Shown here one piece after another: positions 45,401 to 55,209 of a stretch of 64,000 nucleotides of DNA. Source of the stretch: Macrostomum hystrix (taxonomy: Eukaryota; Platyhelminthes; Macrostomidae); the NCBI GenBank assembly GCA_950097015.1, contig CATNEN010000003.1:15980501-16044500 (forward strand), read 5' to 3'. Position 1 is the first letter of the stretch. The number at the start of each line of letters is the position of its first letter. The position numbers and the translations under genes are program-made. The notes below the pieces were generated by a model that saw only the letters and a program-made list of their open reading frames with translations, did no database searches and was not told the origin of the DNA.

Positions 45401-48400
45401 CGCAAACATTGTGTGGGGTATTTAAGAGCTGTGTACAGCTTGTTCAGTCCATAGACTGAGGAGGCCAAAGCACTAACACAACTTTCTATCCCAGCTGAGT
45501 GAGTTGAAGTCTAAAGCAATTGAAAATTCAAGTGTATTTTTTACGGTCACGAAGTATTTTACTTGGCCTGAGAAATGAATCCAACTCCCAACCTCTTGGT
45601 CAGAATTTGAAAGAGCTTATTACTTTGACTTAAAGATTCGAACCAGCGACCCCACTCGACACTCACAAGTAGCCAGTAGTACAATCTGTTTTGTCTGCCT
45701 CTCGCCGAATCCGTTAAACACTTCGCAGCGGAAGTTAACAATCGGCTCTCTTGGCAATGTCTCGTCGAATTCCACCGCGTGGCCAACTGTGAGATTTGTG
45801 CGATTCTCTCGGCCGCTGATGCTCACTACGAAGCCGGGCTCCGGCGTGGCCTTTGGCGTCTCGCAACGGATGTTAATGCTGGTGTCAGCCGCCAGCTGGC
45901 AGATTAAGACAGGTGGGGAGGTGGGGGAAACTCATCATTTGGTGTCAGCCGCCAGCTGGCAGATAAGACAGGTGGGGAGGTGGGGGAAACTCATCATTTG
46001 GTGTCAGCTGCCAGCTGGCAGATAAGACAGGTGGGGAGGTGGGGGAAACTCATCATTTGGTGTCAGCTGCCAGCTGGCAGATAAGACATGTGGGGAGGTG
46101 TGGGAAACTCATCAGAGAGAGGGACAAACAGCTAGCCAATCAGAATCGGGGGAGAAGAGAGAGAAGCAACGTTAGCTAAGAAGTTGAACACCTCCAAGCC
46201 ACAGCAAAGGGGGAAGTAATAACAGGTATCACACAAGCTCATTAATTTATCTCACCTCAGTTCCGTTGGCAATCTCAATGCTAGTTTCCTTGTTGAGAAT
46301 GCGGAATTCGCTTATTGGTGGAGTTTTATCGCCAACAGTTAGACGGACAGGCGAGGATGTTGGATATTGGATAATGCTATGGCTCTGGCTAATATGCTCC
46401 ACCTTGCAATAGTAATCTCCCTGCATGGTGTCTCGCTGTGCCAAGATGTCTTTGATAATCAAAGAATCGCATGTAGTTTCATCTGTGTTGCATCCAGCTA
46501 AATTACAATTCTTCTTGAGTATTCTATTTTCCTGACATTTGTACTGAACCTCAGCAAAGTTATTAGTTCCAAGCATCAGAGTGTAGTAGACAGCAGCCGA
46601 ATCGGTTGGTGCTGGACCAGAGCAGGTGAAGCTAACTCGATCGTCAGTGATGGCTAAACTTGGCTCCACCTTCAATGTCACTTGCTGACCTGAGGAGCCT
46701 AAATTTATAAACAAGTTATGATCATTAAAAAATAGTAAATCTATATTTTTTTGTTTTAATAGAAACAATTACATATGCATAGCAAATATAAAATAAAATA
46801 CACAAAATAGAATTTTGGAATTGATAACAGTCAATTTCTTCAGCATACACCAAAAAGTGAATTTTTTAAATTTATACTTAGATAAATACACTTAAGGGCA
46901 GTTTACTAAAGCTTTATTAGATGCTTCTTTGCATTTTTATTAAAGTAAACTTAAACAAAAAACTATTTTGTAATTTACACCAAATTTACACACTGACTGA
47001 TAAGTACTCAGTTGTATATGTATATAATTATGTTTATTGAAGTTCCATAGTGAAAAGCATTTTAGCAAGACTCAAAATATATAAACTAACACACTTAAAG
47101 TATAGCAAACAACTGCATAATAGCAATGACACAAGTTTAACACTGTCCTGCTTTATGGTACTGTTAGACTGTTCACTCTGCGTGGCTCTGGGCTTGGCGG
47201 GCCTCGCTGTGCGTTGCGTGGTTATTTGCTGGCTATGTACATGTTATCATTCTCAGTCCTGCTGTGCGCGTGCTGTCGTTACATTGCTTATCTAATAGTG
47301 CATGTACATGGCTGGTTTTAGTCCTGGGGTTGGAGCTGCTCAACTCCGGTGTGTTATTGAGCTACAATATATTGACTTTCGCATAGCTACCGCCGGTTTC
47401 TCTCGTAGGCGTTTTGACACCTTGCAATCTCTCGCATTGGCTTGTCTCGGTTAACAGGTACAATGGATAAGAATTGCCCAAAAATTATAAGCCCATTTGG
47501 TTTAAATAACTTAAAAACATATCACCACTAAACAAGGCTGTAATAATGACTTTCTGTCATAATAGATAATCATTAAATCTTATTTGGTGCTTTTGAACTC
47601 ATTGTCAGTAATATTAAAAATAATTGTCGAAGGGCTGTAGCATATAGCATATCATTTAGGGTAATGTATCATCAACCAAATAAGAATATGTATTTTTTTA
47701 ATTCAAACCTAAGCTACAGATTTTCTATTTTAAAGATATGATGATAAATCAAAAGCCAAATTATAGAAAAAAGTTACATCTTTCTAAAAAGTATTTGCTT
47801 TTGCTATTTTGTCAAATAGAAAAAAGTTTTTCCTGCTTTTCATCTAAAACTGAACAATGATTTTCATGTATCTTCAAAACAAACAGAGAATTTGATGTTT
47901 GGTTTTATAATTTGAGTGAGTGGTTTAATCTTATTTTAAGGAGTGAACTATCATGAATTATGTCATTTGAAAGCATTTTTCCTGTTTTATAAATAACTAC
48001 ATTTATGGTCATTTAATTGGCAAGCAACCACATACAATCTTTGTCTAAAGTACATACTGAAAAAATGTTGTTAAAAAGTATGCTTTTGCAATAAAAATTT
48101 CTACTGAAACATCTATATCTTTCTTTCATCTTAATGCTTCATTGCACATCATGCCTCAGCTTGTAGATAATTTCTTCAACTTTCAAATTAGTTGTTCTGT
48201 GAAACACAATAGCTTGTTTCTGTCTTGCACGAGACCAAGGAAGGAGTCAAAATTCTTGTTCGGTTTTGAAGATACACTGTTCGGTTGATGATACATTACC
48301 CTATACTAGGCATTTATGGGTGTAAATGCCTAAAGATTTTTGTGGGTATACAAATTGATTGGAATCAGACAACATGACAATGATGACAAATGACAGCAAC

Positions 48401-48789
48401 ACCTAATTTCTTGCAAGGGTAATTTTGTTAGTTTTTTTCATGGATAACTATTGTTCATAAAAGTAGATAAATCAAGACAAGTTATAATTTTCATTTTTAT
48501 TTACAAATTTTTTTTGTAATATTTCCCTTAAACATATTTTTCAAGTTACAGTTTTCAATGCTACACTCAGATAGTGAAGAACAGGAGTTTCTCTTTAATT
48601 TGAAAACCCAAAATATTTTATAGGATTAAAGTTCAAGAAGCCAATGACATTCACTATTTGTTATGACTGGCCAAAAAACATTATGCATTAAAAAATGGAC
48701 TCACGCTGAAATCCAGCAAATGACACAACTGTCACTAATATACACTTTGTGAGCAGAGACCCTACAAGTTTCCTGTTTGCGTCCTTCAT
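30369..48789 (-). CDS. Single-pass receptor with signal peptide, three Ig-like domains and PDZ-type C-terminus (seven exons)
   Basis: Exons: 48789-48705, 46698-46256, 45895-45667, 43054-42764, 33403-33286, 32562-32517, 30440-30369. All introns are GT-AG, every junction phase agrees (1,0,1,1,2,0), and the total is 1284 nt, or 427 residues plus stop. Exon 1 gives a signal peptide (GSLLTKCILVTVVSFAG). Ig1 has Cys54 (VSFTC) and Cys126 (GDYYC), plus Cys83, 93, 98 and 105. Ig2 is split by intron 2 (INIRC, VNFRC). Ig3 is exon 4 (VSIC, LNFQC). The TM helix is about 355-379 (AGIVILAILAFVIIAAGIAY), followed by KRR. The tail has KVGYGRVNQ and ends in PTCV, a class I PDZ-ligand pattern. Ig TM proteins with such tails often act in adhesion or recognition, which is inference. 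Further exons skipped in the large introns remain possible. Confidence 0.75.
30441..32516. other. Last intron of the Ig receptor gene
   Basis: AT-rich, 2.1 kb, without arrays. Two short CAG-rich runs (30787-30808, 31126-31140) are the only structured sequence noted. An alternative acceptor near 31189 would give a two-residue tail (FQ, then stop) and cannot be excluded. Confidence 0.5.
32690..33175. repeat. 30-bp minisatellite array in intron 5
   Basis: About sixteen copies of CATGACCTCATGATTTGGTC plus ATACTGATTC, the early copies more diverged. It lies between the TM exon and the first cytoplasmic exon of the Ig receptor. CATGA and TCATG within each unit form a small dyad. Confidence 0.95.
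34648..35068. repeat. 19-bp minisatellite array
   Basis: About 22 copies of CTCTCCCCTGTACTCCCAT, with a few 16-bp copies lacking the second CTC and a short break near 34785-34815. The complement starts GGGAGTACAGGGGAGAG, which faintly resembles the GGGAGAGATGAGACAC family. Confidence 0.95.
35612..37740. repeat. 2.1-kb homopurine array, 23-bp unit
   Basis: About ninety copies of a purine-rich 23-bp unit, AGAGCAAGAGGGGAGAGGGA plus GGG, with GAGAGGAGAGAG and GAAAGGGAGAGAAAGGG variants. Higher-order blocks carrying GATGGGAGAGGAAAGGGAAA recur near 35960, 36180, 36450, 37150 and 37265. One strand is almost pure purine apart from one C per unit and occasional T. Very long open frames (to about 755 residues) exist on both strands because the units lack stop codons. 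They are artefacts, not genes. Confidence 0.97.
38350..38510. repeat. Short degenerate array, about 31-bp unit
   Basis: Four to five irregular copies of a unit like CAGTCAATCTACATGAACTG plus GTCATTACCCTCT. Confidence 0.85.
39375..40535. repeat. 25-bp minisatellite array
   Basis: About 45 copies of AGATTAGATCAGTTAGTCAA plus GGGTG or TGGTG. Near 40083 and again near 40321 the same atypical block occurs (TATAGTCAAGGGGGTCTAGG), so a segment of about 237 bp was itself duplicated. Confidence 0.95.
41985..42700. repeat. 24-bp minisatellite array with a 275-bp higher-order duplication
   Basis: About 30 copies of GAAGGGATAAATGAAGGAAT plus GGAT. A distinctive block beginning AACAAATTAAATGACAAATG occurs near 41886 and again near 42162, so a roughly 275-bp segment was duplicated. 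The plus frame reads DEGINEGM repeats. The minus frame runs on from the Ig3 exon and gives an artefactual 376-residue ORF. Confidence 0.95.
43160..44835. repeat. 1.7-kb array of two alternating 21-bp monomers
   Basis: About eighty copies of TCTAGCAAGAATCT followed by ATTGCCG or ACTGCAG. The two monomer types are interspersed rather than segregated, and their order repeats in blocks. Frames are open on both strands (KNLLPSS/KNLLQSS on plus, FLLDGNR/FLLDCSR on minus). It lies in intron 3 of the Ig receptor, so neither frame is called a gene. Confidence 0.96.
44855..45070. repeat. Irregular GGATTCTTTA repeat
   Basis: About ten degenerate copies of GGATTCTTTAAAATGG-like sequence, including a duplicated GGGGTTGTAATATGGGATTC. 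It follows the 21-bp array directly. Confidence 0.75.
45395..45655 (-). mobile_element. Diverged SINE-like copy D
   Basis: Retains GTACAGCTTGTTCAGTCCAT, AGACTGAGGAGGCC, TCCCAGCTGAGTGA and, at the high-coordinate end, GATTCGAACCAGCGACCCCA (complement of a B-box-like head). It has the same layout and orientation as copies A-C but is much more diverged. It ends about a dozen bases short of the donor of Ig-receptor exon 3 (45666). Confidence 0.55.
45881..46114. repeat. Four tandem copies of a 59-60-bp segment containing the exon-3 splice acceptor
   Basis: Copies start at 45881, 45941, 46000 and 46059. Each contains, on the minus strand, TTTCCCCCACCTCCCCACCT then GTCTTATCTGCCAG and CTGGCGGCTGACACC: a polypyrimidine tract, an AG acceptor and the first bases of exon 3. 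Only the copy nearest the exon leads into the Ig2 frame. The others would read CTGGCGGCTGACACCAAATG and hit an in-frame TGA at once. Confidence 0.9.
46699..48704. other. Intron 1 of the Ig receptor gene
   Basis: 2.0 kb, mostly AT-rich, without arrays. A GC-richer patch at 47150-47460 has no recognisable coding content. The phrase 'gta atgtatcatcaacc' near 47660 has a partial inverse near 48280. Confidence 0.5.
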
Positions 48790-49864
48790 TTACTTTTTTT
48801 AGTATGGTCGAAAAAGTATAAATAAAAATGGGCGAATGGAAATGAAAATGACAAAATCGCTCCGTTAGAAGCTTCTGCTACATACAAGCAAACTTGCCGT
48901 AGAAAAAAATTATGCTAGCGACTTGGTGATTGATTGCTGCAAAATGATGTAGAAAAATTAATGTGTATTTACTTTGCAAGTTAAAATAAGGTAGAAAATA
49001 GTTTAAATGATGAGTAAAACATAAACTGATTAAAAAGATTTTACCTTACTAAGCTCAAAACTTCAAACGTTTATTGCGCACATATGTTATAAAAACTTAT
49101 TTTGTTTGTCTACCAGAATTAAAAATAGCAAGCCCGGCATCTTGACAACCAGTTATAATTTACGAGTAAAATTAATATTTTATAAACAAATAAGTTGCTA
49201 CATTTCATACCTATATTTGCCAAAAATTATTAGAATATATTTTCTTTTCGATAGATACATTTTTGTGAATGACGAAGCAGTCGTGATAAAATCAAGTCAT
49301 AGCTTTAAGCTCAAACTTTGGTTTGGTTTAGACTAGGTTTTATGGGTTGAATTTGTAAGTATAAGGCCTTTCCAGCAGTCTAATCTAAAATATCCAAAAT
49401 ATTTTAACAAGAAGTTTCTCTAAAATTTGCCTGAAGTTCAACGTACATGTAAAGGGATCTATGATCGATACTAGACGCATTTGTAAAATGTCACATTTAC
49501 TTGTAAATCTGTCTCAGTCCGACAACATAACACATGTGCAAAAGCTAGGACTGAATGGTCAAAACTAAAAGAGCGTAGGGAAAATATTCTAAATTGAAAC
49601 GGTCAACATGACTTCTGCTGACTAAAAATGGTCCACAGCTGGGCACTCAAATGCAGGATCATAAGGGATGAATCAAGGACTACTAAATTAAGTAACTAAG
49701 GTAGCTTACTTGGGCTGAATTCACACGCATTTTGGCTTCTTTAGTTGAAAAAAAGTGAAAAAAATCGAAAAATTAGTTGAAAAAATCGTCTTTTTTGTAT
49801 TTAGCTTATCATATCATGCTTTTTGCATTATTAAAACAACAATTTATTATCTTTTATTATCTCT
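48790..49864. other. Upstream flank of the Ig receptor gene
   Basis: AT-rich. The promoter and any 5'-UTR exon should lie here, but I see no clear TATA box or CpG-rich patch. No other gene is found. Confidence 0.45.
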
Positions 49865-50380
49865 TGAGCTGCAGGTCTCGGCAAGGGTGCCCTGGGCCTT
49901 CTGACGCAGGAATCCTTCCACACTGTCCCGTCAGCTACACGACCCATGGGTACACGTCCCGCGAGTGTTCAAGGCTGACCCTAGGGCAGCCGGACAAAAC
50001 GGGCAACAGCGCTGGACGACCCCATCCAGGGCCTCTGGCCGAAATGGGTACCTCATGATCTTGTCTGATCGGATAGGTGTCACCCTAGCTTTGACCTCAA
50101 CAGGGTATGCGGCCAGTCCGCAGCGTCGTAAACCTGTGAGTGATCGGGTACCGCTGGCTACGGCTGGAGAGAAAGGTGTCACCCTTCGACCTCAACAGGG
50201 TATGCGGCCAGACATTTGTCAGACCCCTGCTCTGTACGCTAGCGGCACCTCCGCTTAGCTTGAGAGCGCAGCTTTGCGGTCCCCCTTTAATTGCCTGTCT
50301 TCTTACAGGAAGTCCTGACTTTCTTTCTTTTGCAGCCAATCACGGCAAACAAATAAAGCGAAAACCAAAAAAACTGAACG

Positions 50381-51340
50381 GTGAATTCACAGCGCCTCCA
50401 GCCGTGGCTAGGGCGGTGGAGTCATCGATCATGCCAGCCGATACGACCGGGGACACTTAATTCGGCGAGACCCGTGGAGCAAAACGCAAGCAGCGCGGAC
50501 AACCCTGCGGAAATTGCCGCTGGAAAGCGGCTCAGTAGCACATCTAAAGCGGCTCGTCGGCGGATCGCTGAAAGCCAAGCGGGCACTGGAAGGAGCGCAC
50601 TAACCCGCACTGGTACAGCGGGCCCTCGGCCATCTGCAGCCACTGTTCTTAGGTCCGAGGCGGGCAAGGAGGGCCCCAAGCCCACCGACCAAACTGCCCA
50701 GGACCAGGGGGGTGTGGCAACCAGAGAGGAAAGCGGCCAACCCGACGACTCCACAAAAACTCGGGCCTCCTACGCTTCGGCGGTGAAGAGGCAACCGGCG
50801 GTTTTTATTCTGGGCAAAGATGCACGCCTAAACCATGATCAGTTAAAGCAGGTGAGCCGATCTGTCGATGGGCTACTGTGGAAGCTGACGCTGGGCAGCA
50901 CACCCCTGAGCATCCACTCGAGCGTCATCAGGGAGTCATGTTTTCTGCCCGGTGACGAGGACTCTGGCAAGCGACTACTACACTCACCAGGAAAGACGGC
51001 CCCGGCTTCACTGCCATACTTGGGATTTCCGAGGAGTGGATGCGCAAGTATCGCGACGGAAGCCTCATCAGTGTCGGCCTCTGGAAGATGCGTATCCGCT
51101 GCTACGAGGTCGACGAAAAGCGTCAGGGCTGCGCGTCGGGTGGGCAGGAGGCCACTGCGGTTGGGGCGAATCAATCTGCCCAGGCGGCGGGGGCAAACCG
51201 CTCATCACGTTTGTATGGCCGACGCGACAAGGCCGACCGCGCCGCGGAAGGCGAGCGACGTCCAGCGCGGTCCACTAAACGCAGAGGACTGTTGCGGCAT
51301 GCGGCTGAGGTCGTCCGAAATGCCAAGATCAGCCAACTGA
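50381..51340 (+). pseudogene. ORF1 (gag-like) remnant of the deleted retrotransposon
   Basis: A basic, Ala/Ser/Thr-rich N-terminus leads to SYASAVKRQPAVFILGKDAR and LNHDQLKQVSRSVDGLLWKL. This recalls the nucleic-acid-binding region that follows the disordered N-terminus in ORF1 of Jockey/I-type elements. Around 50985-51000 the frame shifts, and sequence continuing LGISEEWMRKYRDGSLISVG and WKMRIRCYEV lies in another frame. No CCHC knuckle was identified. Assignment to a named domain (for example DUF4780) is uncertain. Confidence 0.45.
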
Positions 51341-51789
51341 GGAGGGGTGCCTCTGTCCAGCCAAGGCGGAACACATCTGCCAGGGAGGGGGTGAACGCCC
51401 AGGGAGCGACTGGCCCCGGAGCCAGACCTCCCAAGGGCGGAAACCGGCTCTGCTGAGACGGTGGGCCGGTGCTGAGACGGGGGCCAGGCTCCGACGAGTG
51501 ACCCCGCAGCTGGTATGCAAAGGGAGGCCAGTGCCGCGCCTATGGCTTACCCGACTGGTTAGGGGCAACTCGATGGATTGGAGCCCATGGAGACCGAGGA
51601 CCCAAATCCGAATCGGAATCCGATCAGCGCCGAGGAGTAGGAAGCACTCCTGGCCGATGGAATATCGGAGCAACTGCGCCCGAGCCTTAATTGTCCTGGT
51701 ACAAGAACCCTCATGGGAAACAAACGGTAAGCCAAACAGCGTCCCGTATGGTTATGAATGACTGTTTTTGCATACGGAGTAGGTTCAAG

Positions 51790-52400
51790 GTCAAATCGAA
51801 CCTCGCCTACAAGCAAGAGACAGACAGAGACTGTGTTGCACAGATGGCTCCCTGATGAACGGTAAATCTGGATTCGGGGCGTGCATCGTCGTCAATGGAG
51901 AAGTGGTGTGGAACTTTTCCCACCACACTGGAGGCGACTCCAGTGTTTTTCAGAGCGAAGTGCTCGCCATTAGCTCGTGTGCAGCAGAGCTGCGTTGCAG
52001 GCATCTCGGTGGCCGTAGTATATAACTCGGACAGCCAGTTGTAGGCCTTGCGAGCACTCTGCCGCAGCACCACCTGCTCTACTTCTGTTCTACGAGTAGA
52101 CTGCAACGCCCAGCTTAATGGACTTGCGCGGAGCAACACAGTGGAGCTCCACTGGATCCCTAGGCACGCCGGTTTCCCAGGAAATGAGCGGGTAGACCTG
52201 CTTGTCAGGGCGGGATCTGCTGGTTCCCCTGGTCGGAACAGGCCCAGGTGCTCCCATTCCCGTCTCGGTCATCAACTCGCGTATCAAGCGCTGGATGGAA
52301 TCCGAGCACCGTCGTAGGTGGACGAACACTCTGAACTGCCGCTGTCCCCTGCACAATTCTATGCAGCTGACACGAAAATTCTACACAAACTAAAGGCCCT
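51790..52400 (+). pseudogene. Degenerate RNase H domain and retrotransposon C-terminus
   Basis: CTDGSLMNGKSGFGACIVVN carries the first catalytic Asp. SSVFQSEVLAISSCAAELR carries the Glu. After frame disruptions NSDSQ gives the second Asp. ELHWIPRHAGFPGNERVD carries the HAG-x-x-GNE-x-xD end motif. HRRRWTNTLNCRCPLHNSM follows in a different frame. The order and motifs are those of the RNase HI domain at the 3' end of I-type elements. Stops and frame changes show it is dead. Confidence 0.7.
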
Positions 52401-52430
52401 AGAGACTTCAAGGCTATATGAATGAACTCG

Positions 52431-54519
52431 TATTTATGGAGATATGCGGATGGCTATGATGAGACACTGGAGAGATTAAATAAATCGGGAGCACGAGTCT
52501 TTCCCGCAGCGAGTTTTTTCACAGGAGTTATATTAGTTTCTTAAGTATCTTCTAATATTTCTACAGACAAAGAATGTTTTGTTAACTTAGCTCCTTTGTG
52601 CACCCACAAAGTCCACTAATAAACAAAAAAATGTGGACTTTAGTTTTTTTTTTAGTCAAAACCAAGTTTCTCAAAGGCGAATCAAAAAAGCAAATAGCAA
52701 AGCTCAGCAAAAAGCACAATAGTTCCATAAAAAATTTAGGTCAACAAATCCGTAGCAAACTTTAAATAGGAAAAGCGAAAATATTGGAAAACAAATCAAA
52801 GGCCACAAACACTGAATGCTCAGCAAAATGCATAAAGTTGCAAGAAGATGAACATGCTAAAACAAATGCTGCAAAAATCATTATCTTAAAAGTCCATTGA
52901 CAGTGAATAAAAATGTAATAATTACGAGCGTGTGCTGCTTTATAGGTTTCCCAACAGCTAGGCCCGAGAACTCCAGCAGAAATTCGCTGATTCGTTGAGT
53001 ACCAGGCTGCGTACTGCTGCCACAGATTTTCGGTTTGGAGACGCCTGTATTTAGGGCTGTGCTGGCGCTGCACGCATTCCTGTAGAACAAGCGAAATGTG
53101 CACCGGCACCAGAAGGACCTCGTCGTTCAAGCGCTCCAGCAGACGCACGTTTCGCTACTAGCCGCAACCCACCAGCCGCATCACTTTTTATAATCACTTG
53201 TACCACTTGCAAAATCCGTCTTTTATAATAGATTTTGACTAGATATAAACGTACCACACGTTAAATTATCTTCATATTGCTAATCATGTCACTTTTGAAG
53301 CCTTCAAATTTCCGGACTTAAAAAAATCGGTGCGGCAGGCATTGGGCTGTGGTGTCTTGGTGTGTGGCGGTCTTCTAATAATTAATTGCTCCTACAACAA
53401 TAATTTTGACCATTTTTACGATTTTACTCTTCAGAATTAATTTAATTTTAATTTAAGTTTAATTTTTTCTCTAAGCAAATCCAACTAACTGATGTTCTTT
53501 GCTGTTTAAATTTATGTAATAAAAAAATAAGTGAAACCAGCAATTTTTTTTGCAAGCAGCCAAGATTTAGATAAATTAGAATGCAAAATATAATATAGTT
53601 AATTAAGTTAAACAAGCAAAGGAAGCTTAACTATTAGGGTATTTGTTTTAAACGTCCTTTTGGACGTTTAACAAAACTTCTTTTAAAGACGAGATGGCAG
53701 CAGACGAAAAGACCTGAAACTGCTAAAAGAAATGGACACTATATATATGGTTTTTAATAAACTCTGTCCTTGTTTTAGGCTTCATCACTTTTTTAAATAC
53801 CAGTGAAAGTATTGCAAGTGTTATTTAGTATTGGTTGACAATTTTATTAACTGACAAATATGCTCGAGCTTTTCACATTTTGCGTCACCAGACACGTCAC
53901 TAGACACCATTTTACGTTACTAGACACCAAACACTCATGGCGCAAAAAAAAAATGTTAAGTAAAAAGACCAACAAGAGGCCTACTCTATAAATTTGGATC
54001 GAAGCCCTCAATTGACAAAAATATTATTTCTCACATCTTTGAATCCTATTCGAATCTTATCATATGCGAATTTACGGTTTTTCGGCACGTGACGGTTTCT
54101 TGTAATGTTTGCATTTGAAAATAACACAGCAGATATTCTAGACGATTTATTTTATTTGCAGTTAATCAAATTATTAAGAAAGTAAAAAGGTTTTAAGCCC
54201 TCGCGTTTCTGTTATTTTGTTTCTTACATAGTTACTTCTGGTAACTATTCCAAAACGAAAATAATTTTATATAATGTAGTAAACTGTTTTTGATAAGTCA
54301 AGTTTCTATAAATAGCTCACTGCTGCTGCTGCAATGTTTGTACGTAGGGCGTTGAAAGAGACCTTAATATTTTTTGTTCACAATCTCCAAATCGACAAAC
54401 TTCTGGCGACCTGGCCTAACATTTTATAGCAGCATAAGCATAGTGGCATAGACGTTATAGGACCTATATTAGGCCTACCATTTATAAATGCTATTAGAGA
54501 GCTAGTAGATATTAAGATA
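52431..54519. other. Spacer with a possible minus-strand exon and a small hairpin
   Basis: On the minus strand 53155-52925 encodes RLLERLNDEVLLVPVHISLV, LQECVQRQHSPKYRRLQTEN and LWQQYAAWYSTNQRISAG, which looks like genuine helical coding sequence. I do not recognise it and could not place its splice sites. TAAACGTCCTTTTGGACGTTTA (53649-53670) is a perfect 9-bp-stem hairpin. The rest is AT-rich. A lone GATGAGACACTGGAGAGAT at 52456 resembles the minisatellite core. Confidence 0.35.
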
Positions 54520-55200
54520 GGAAGTGCTTATTCCCACGGTCCCGTGCCGATAATTTCAATTCTATCCACACGGATCCGTGCCGATAATTTTCTGCTTATC
54601 CACACGGCAGCTTGTATGAATAGGTCTACTTTCAAGTCCCTACCTATTCTTCTCTGAGCATAAGGCTTCTGATTCAGAGTATAGTGTATCGTGTACACTA
54701 TCAATCCATAGTGTAATATAATAACAATGATGTATAAATATGTGTGACGAGTTTGGTGCTGACTAGAATTCTGCTGGTTGACTCATGATTTTCTTTAATA
54801 GACTTTTTACTTTTTAAGTCAATACAATTCGAATGAAAACACGTAACGATGACAAAAGATTTAGTAAGTTGTAAAAATTAAAATAATAAAAAAGGATGTA
54901 ATTAATGTCTGTTAATGAATGTGTAGGTTGAAATATAGAACACTGTCGTAACACACTGGCAACTTTGTCAGTCTATTGGCTCGAGGGTTCAACAAAATGT
55001 TCAAACCTGAAAGGGCCTCATTTCAAAGAACAGAACCGTGTGGATAAAATTTAAATTAAAGGCAGGGCAAATACAAAGAGTTTTAGACATGCCGTGTGGA
55101 TCATACAAGCTGCCGTGTGGATAAGCAGAAAATGATTGGCACAGATCTGTGTGGATAAAATTGAAATTATTGGCACGGGACCATGGAAATAAGCTCTGCC
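54520..55200. mobile_element. MITE with about 100-bp inverted repeats and 9-bp target duplication
   Basis: The left end GGAAGTGCTTATTCCCACGG pairs with the complement of the right end, GGCAGAGCTTATTTCCATGG. Similarity continues through TCCCGTGCC, AATTTCAATT, TATCCACACGG and TTTTCTGCTTATCCACACGG. The flanks are the identical 9-bp ATTAAGATA (54511-54519 and 55201-55209). TATCCACACGG recurs sub-terminally. There is no ORF. A 9-bp duplication with a GG start is compatible with Merlin or Mutator-like families, and the choice is open. Confidence 0.85.
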
Positions 55201-55209
55201 ATTAAGATA

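Larger units (their letters stand above)
49865..52430 (+). mobile_element. Internally deleted non-LTR retrotransposon with gag-like ORF and RNase H end
   Basis: A GC-rich island in AT-rich DNA. The 5' leader (49865-50380) matches the module at 15240-15510 and contains a duplicated CCTCAACAGGGTATGCGGCC (near 50096 and 50193). A gag-like ORF1 follows, then a degraded RNase H region (about 51790-52330). Endonuclease and reverse transcriptase are missing, so some 3 kb is deleted. RNase H suggests the I/R1/Jockey-like side of the non-LTR tree. Termini and target-site duplication are not defined. Confidence 0.65.
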
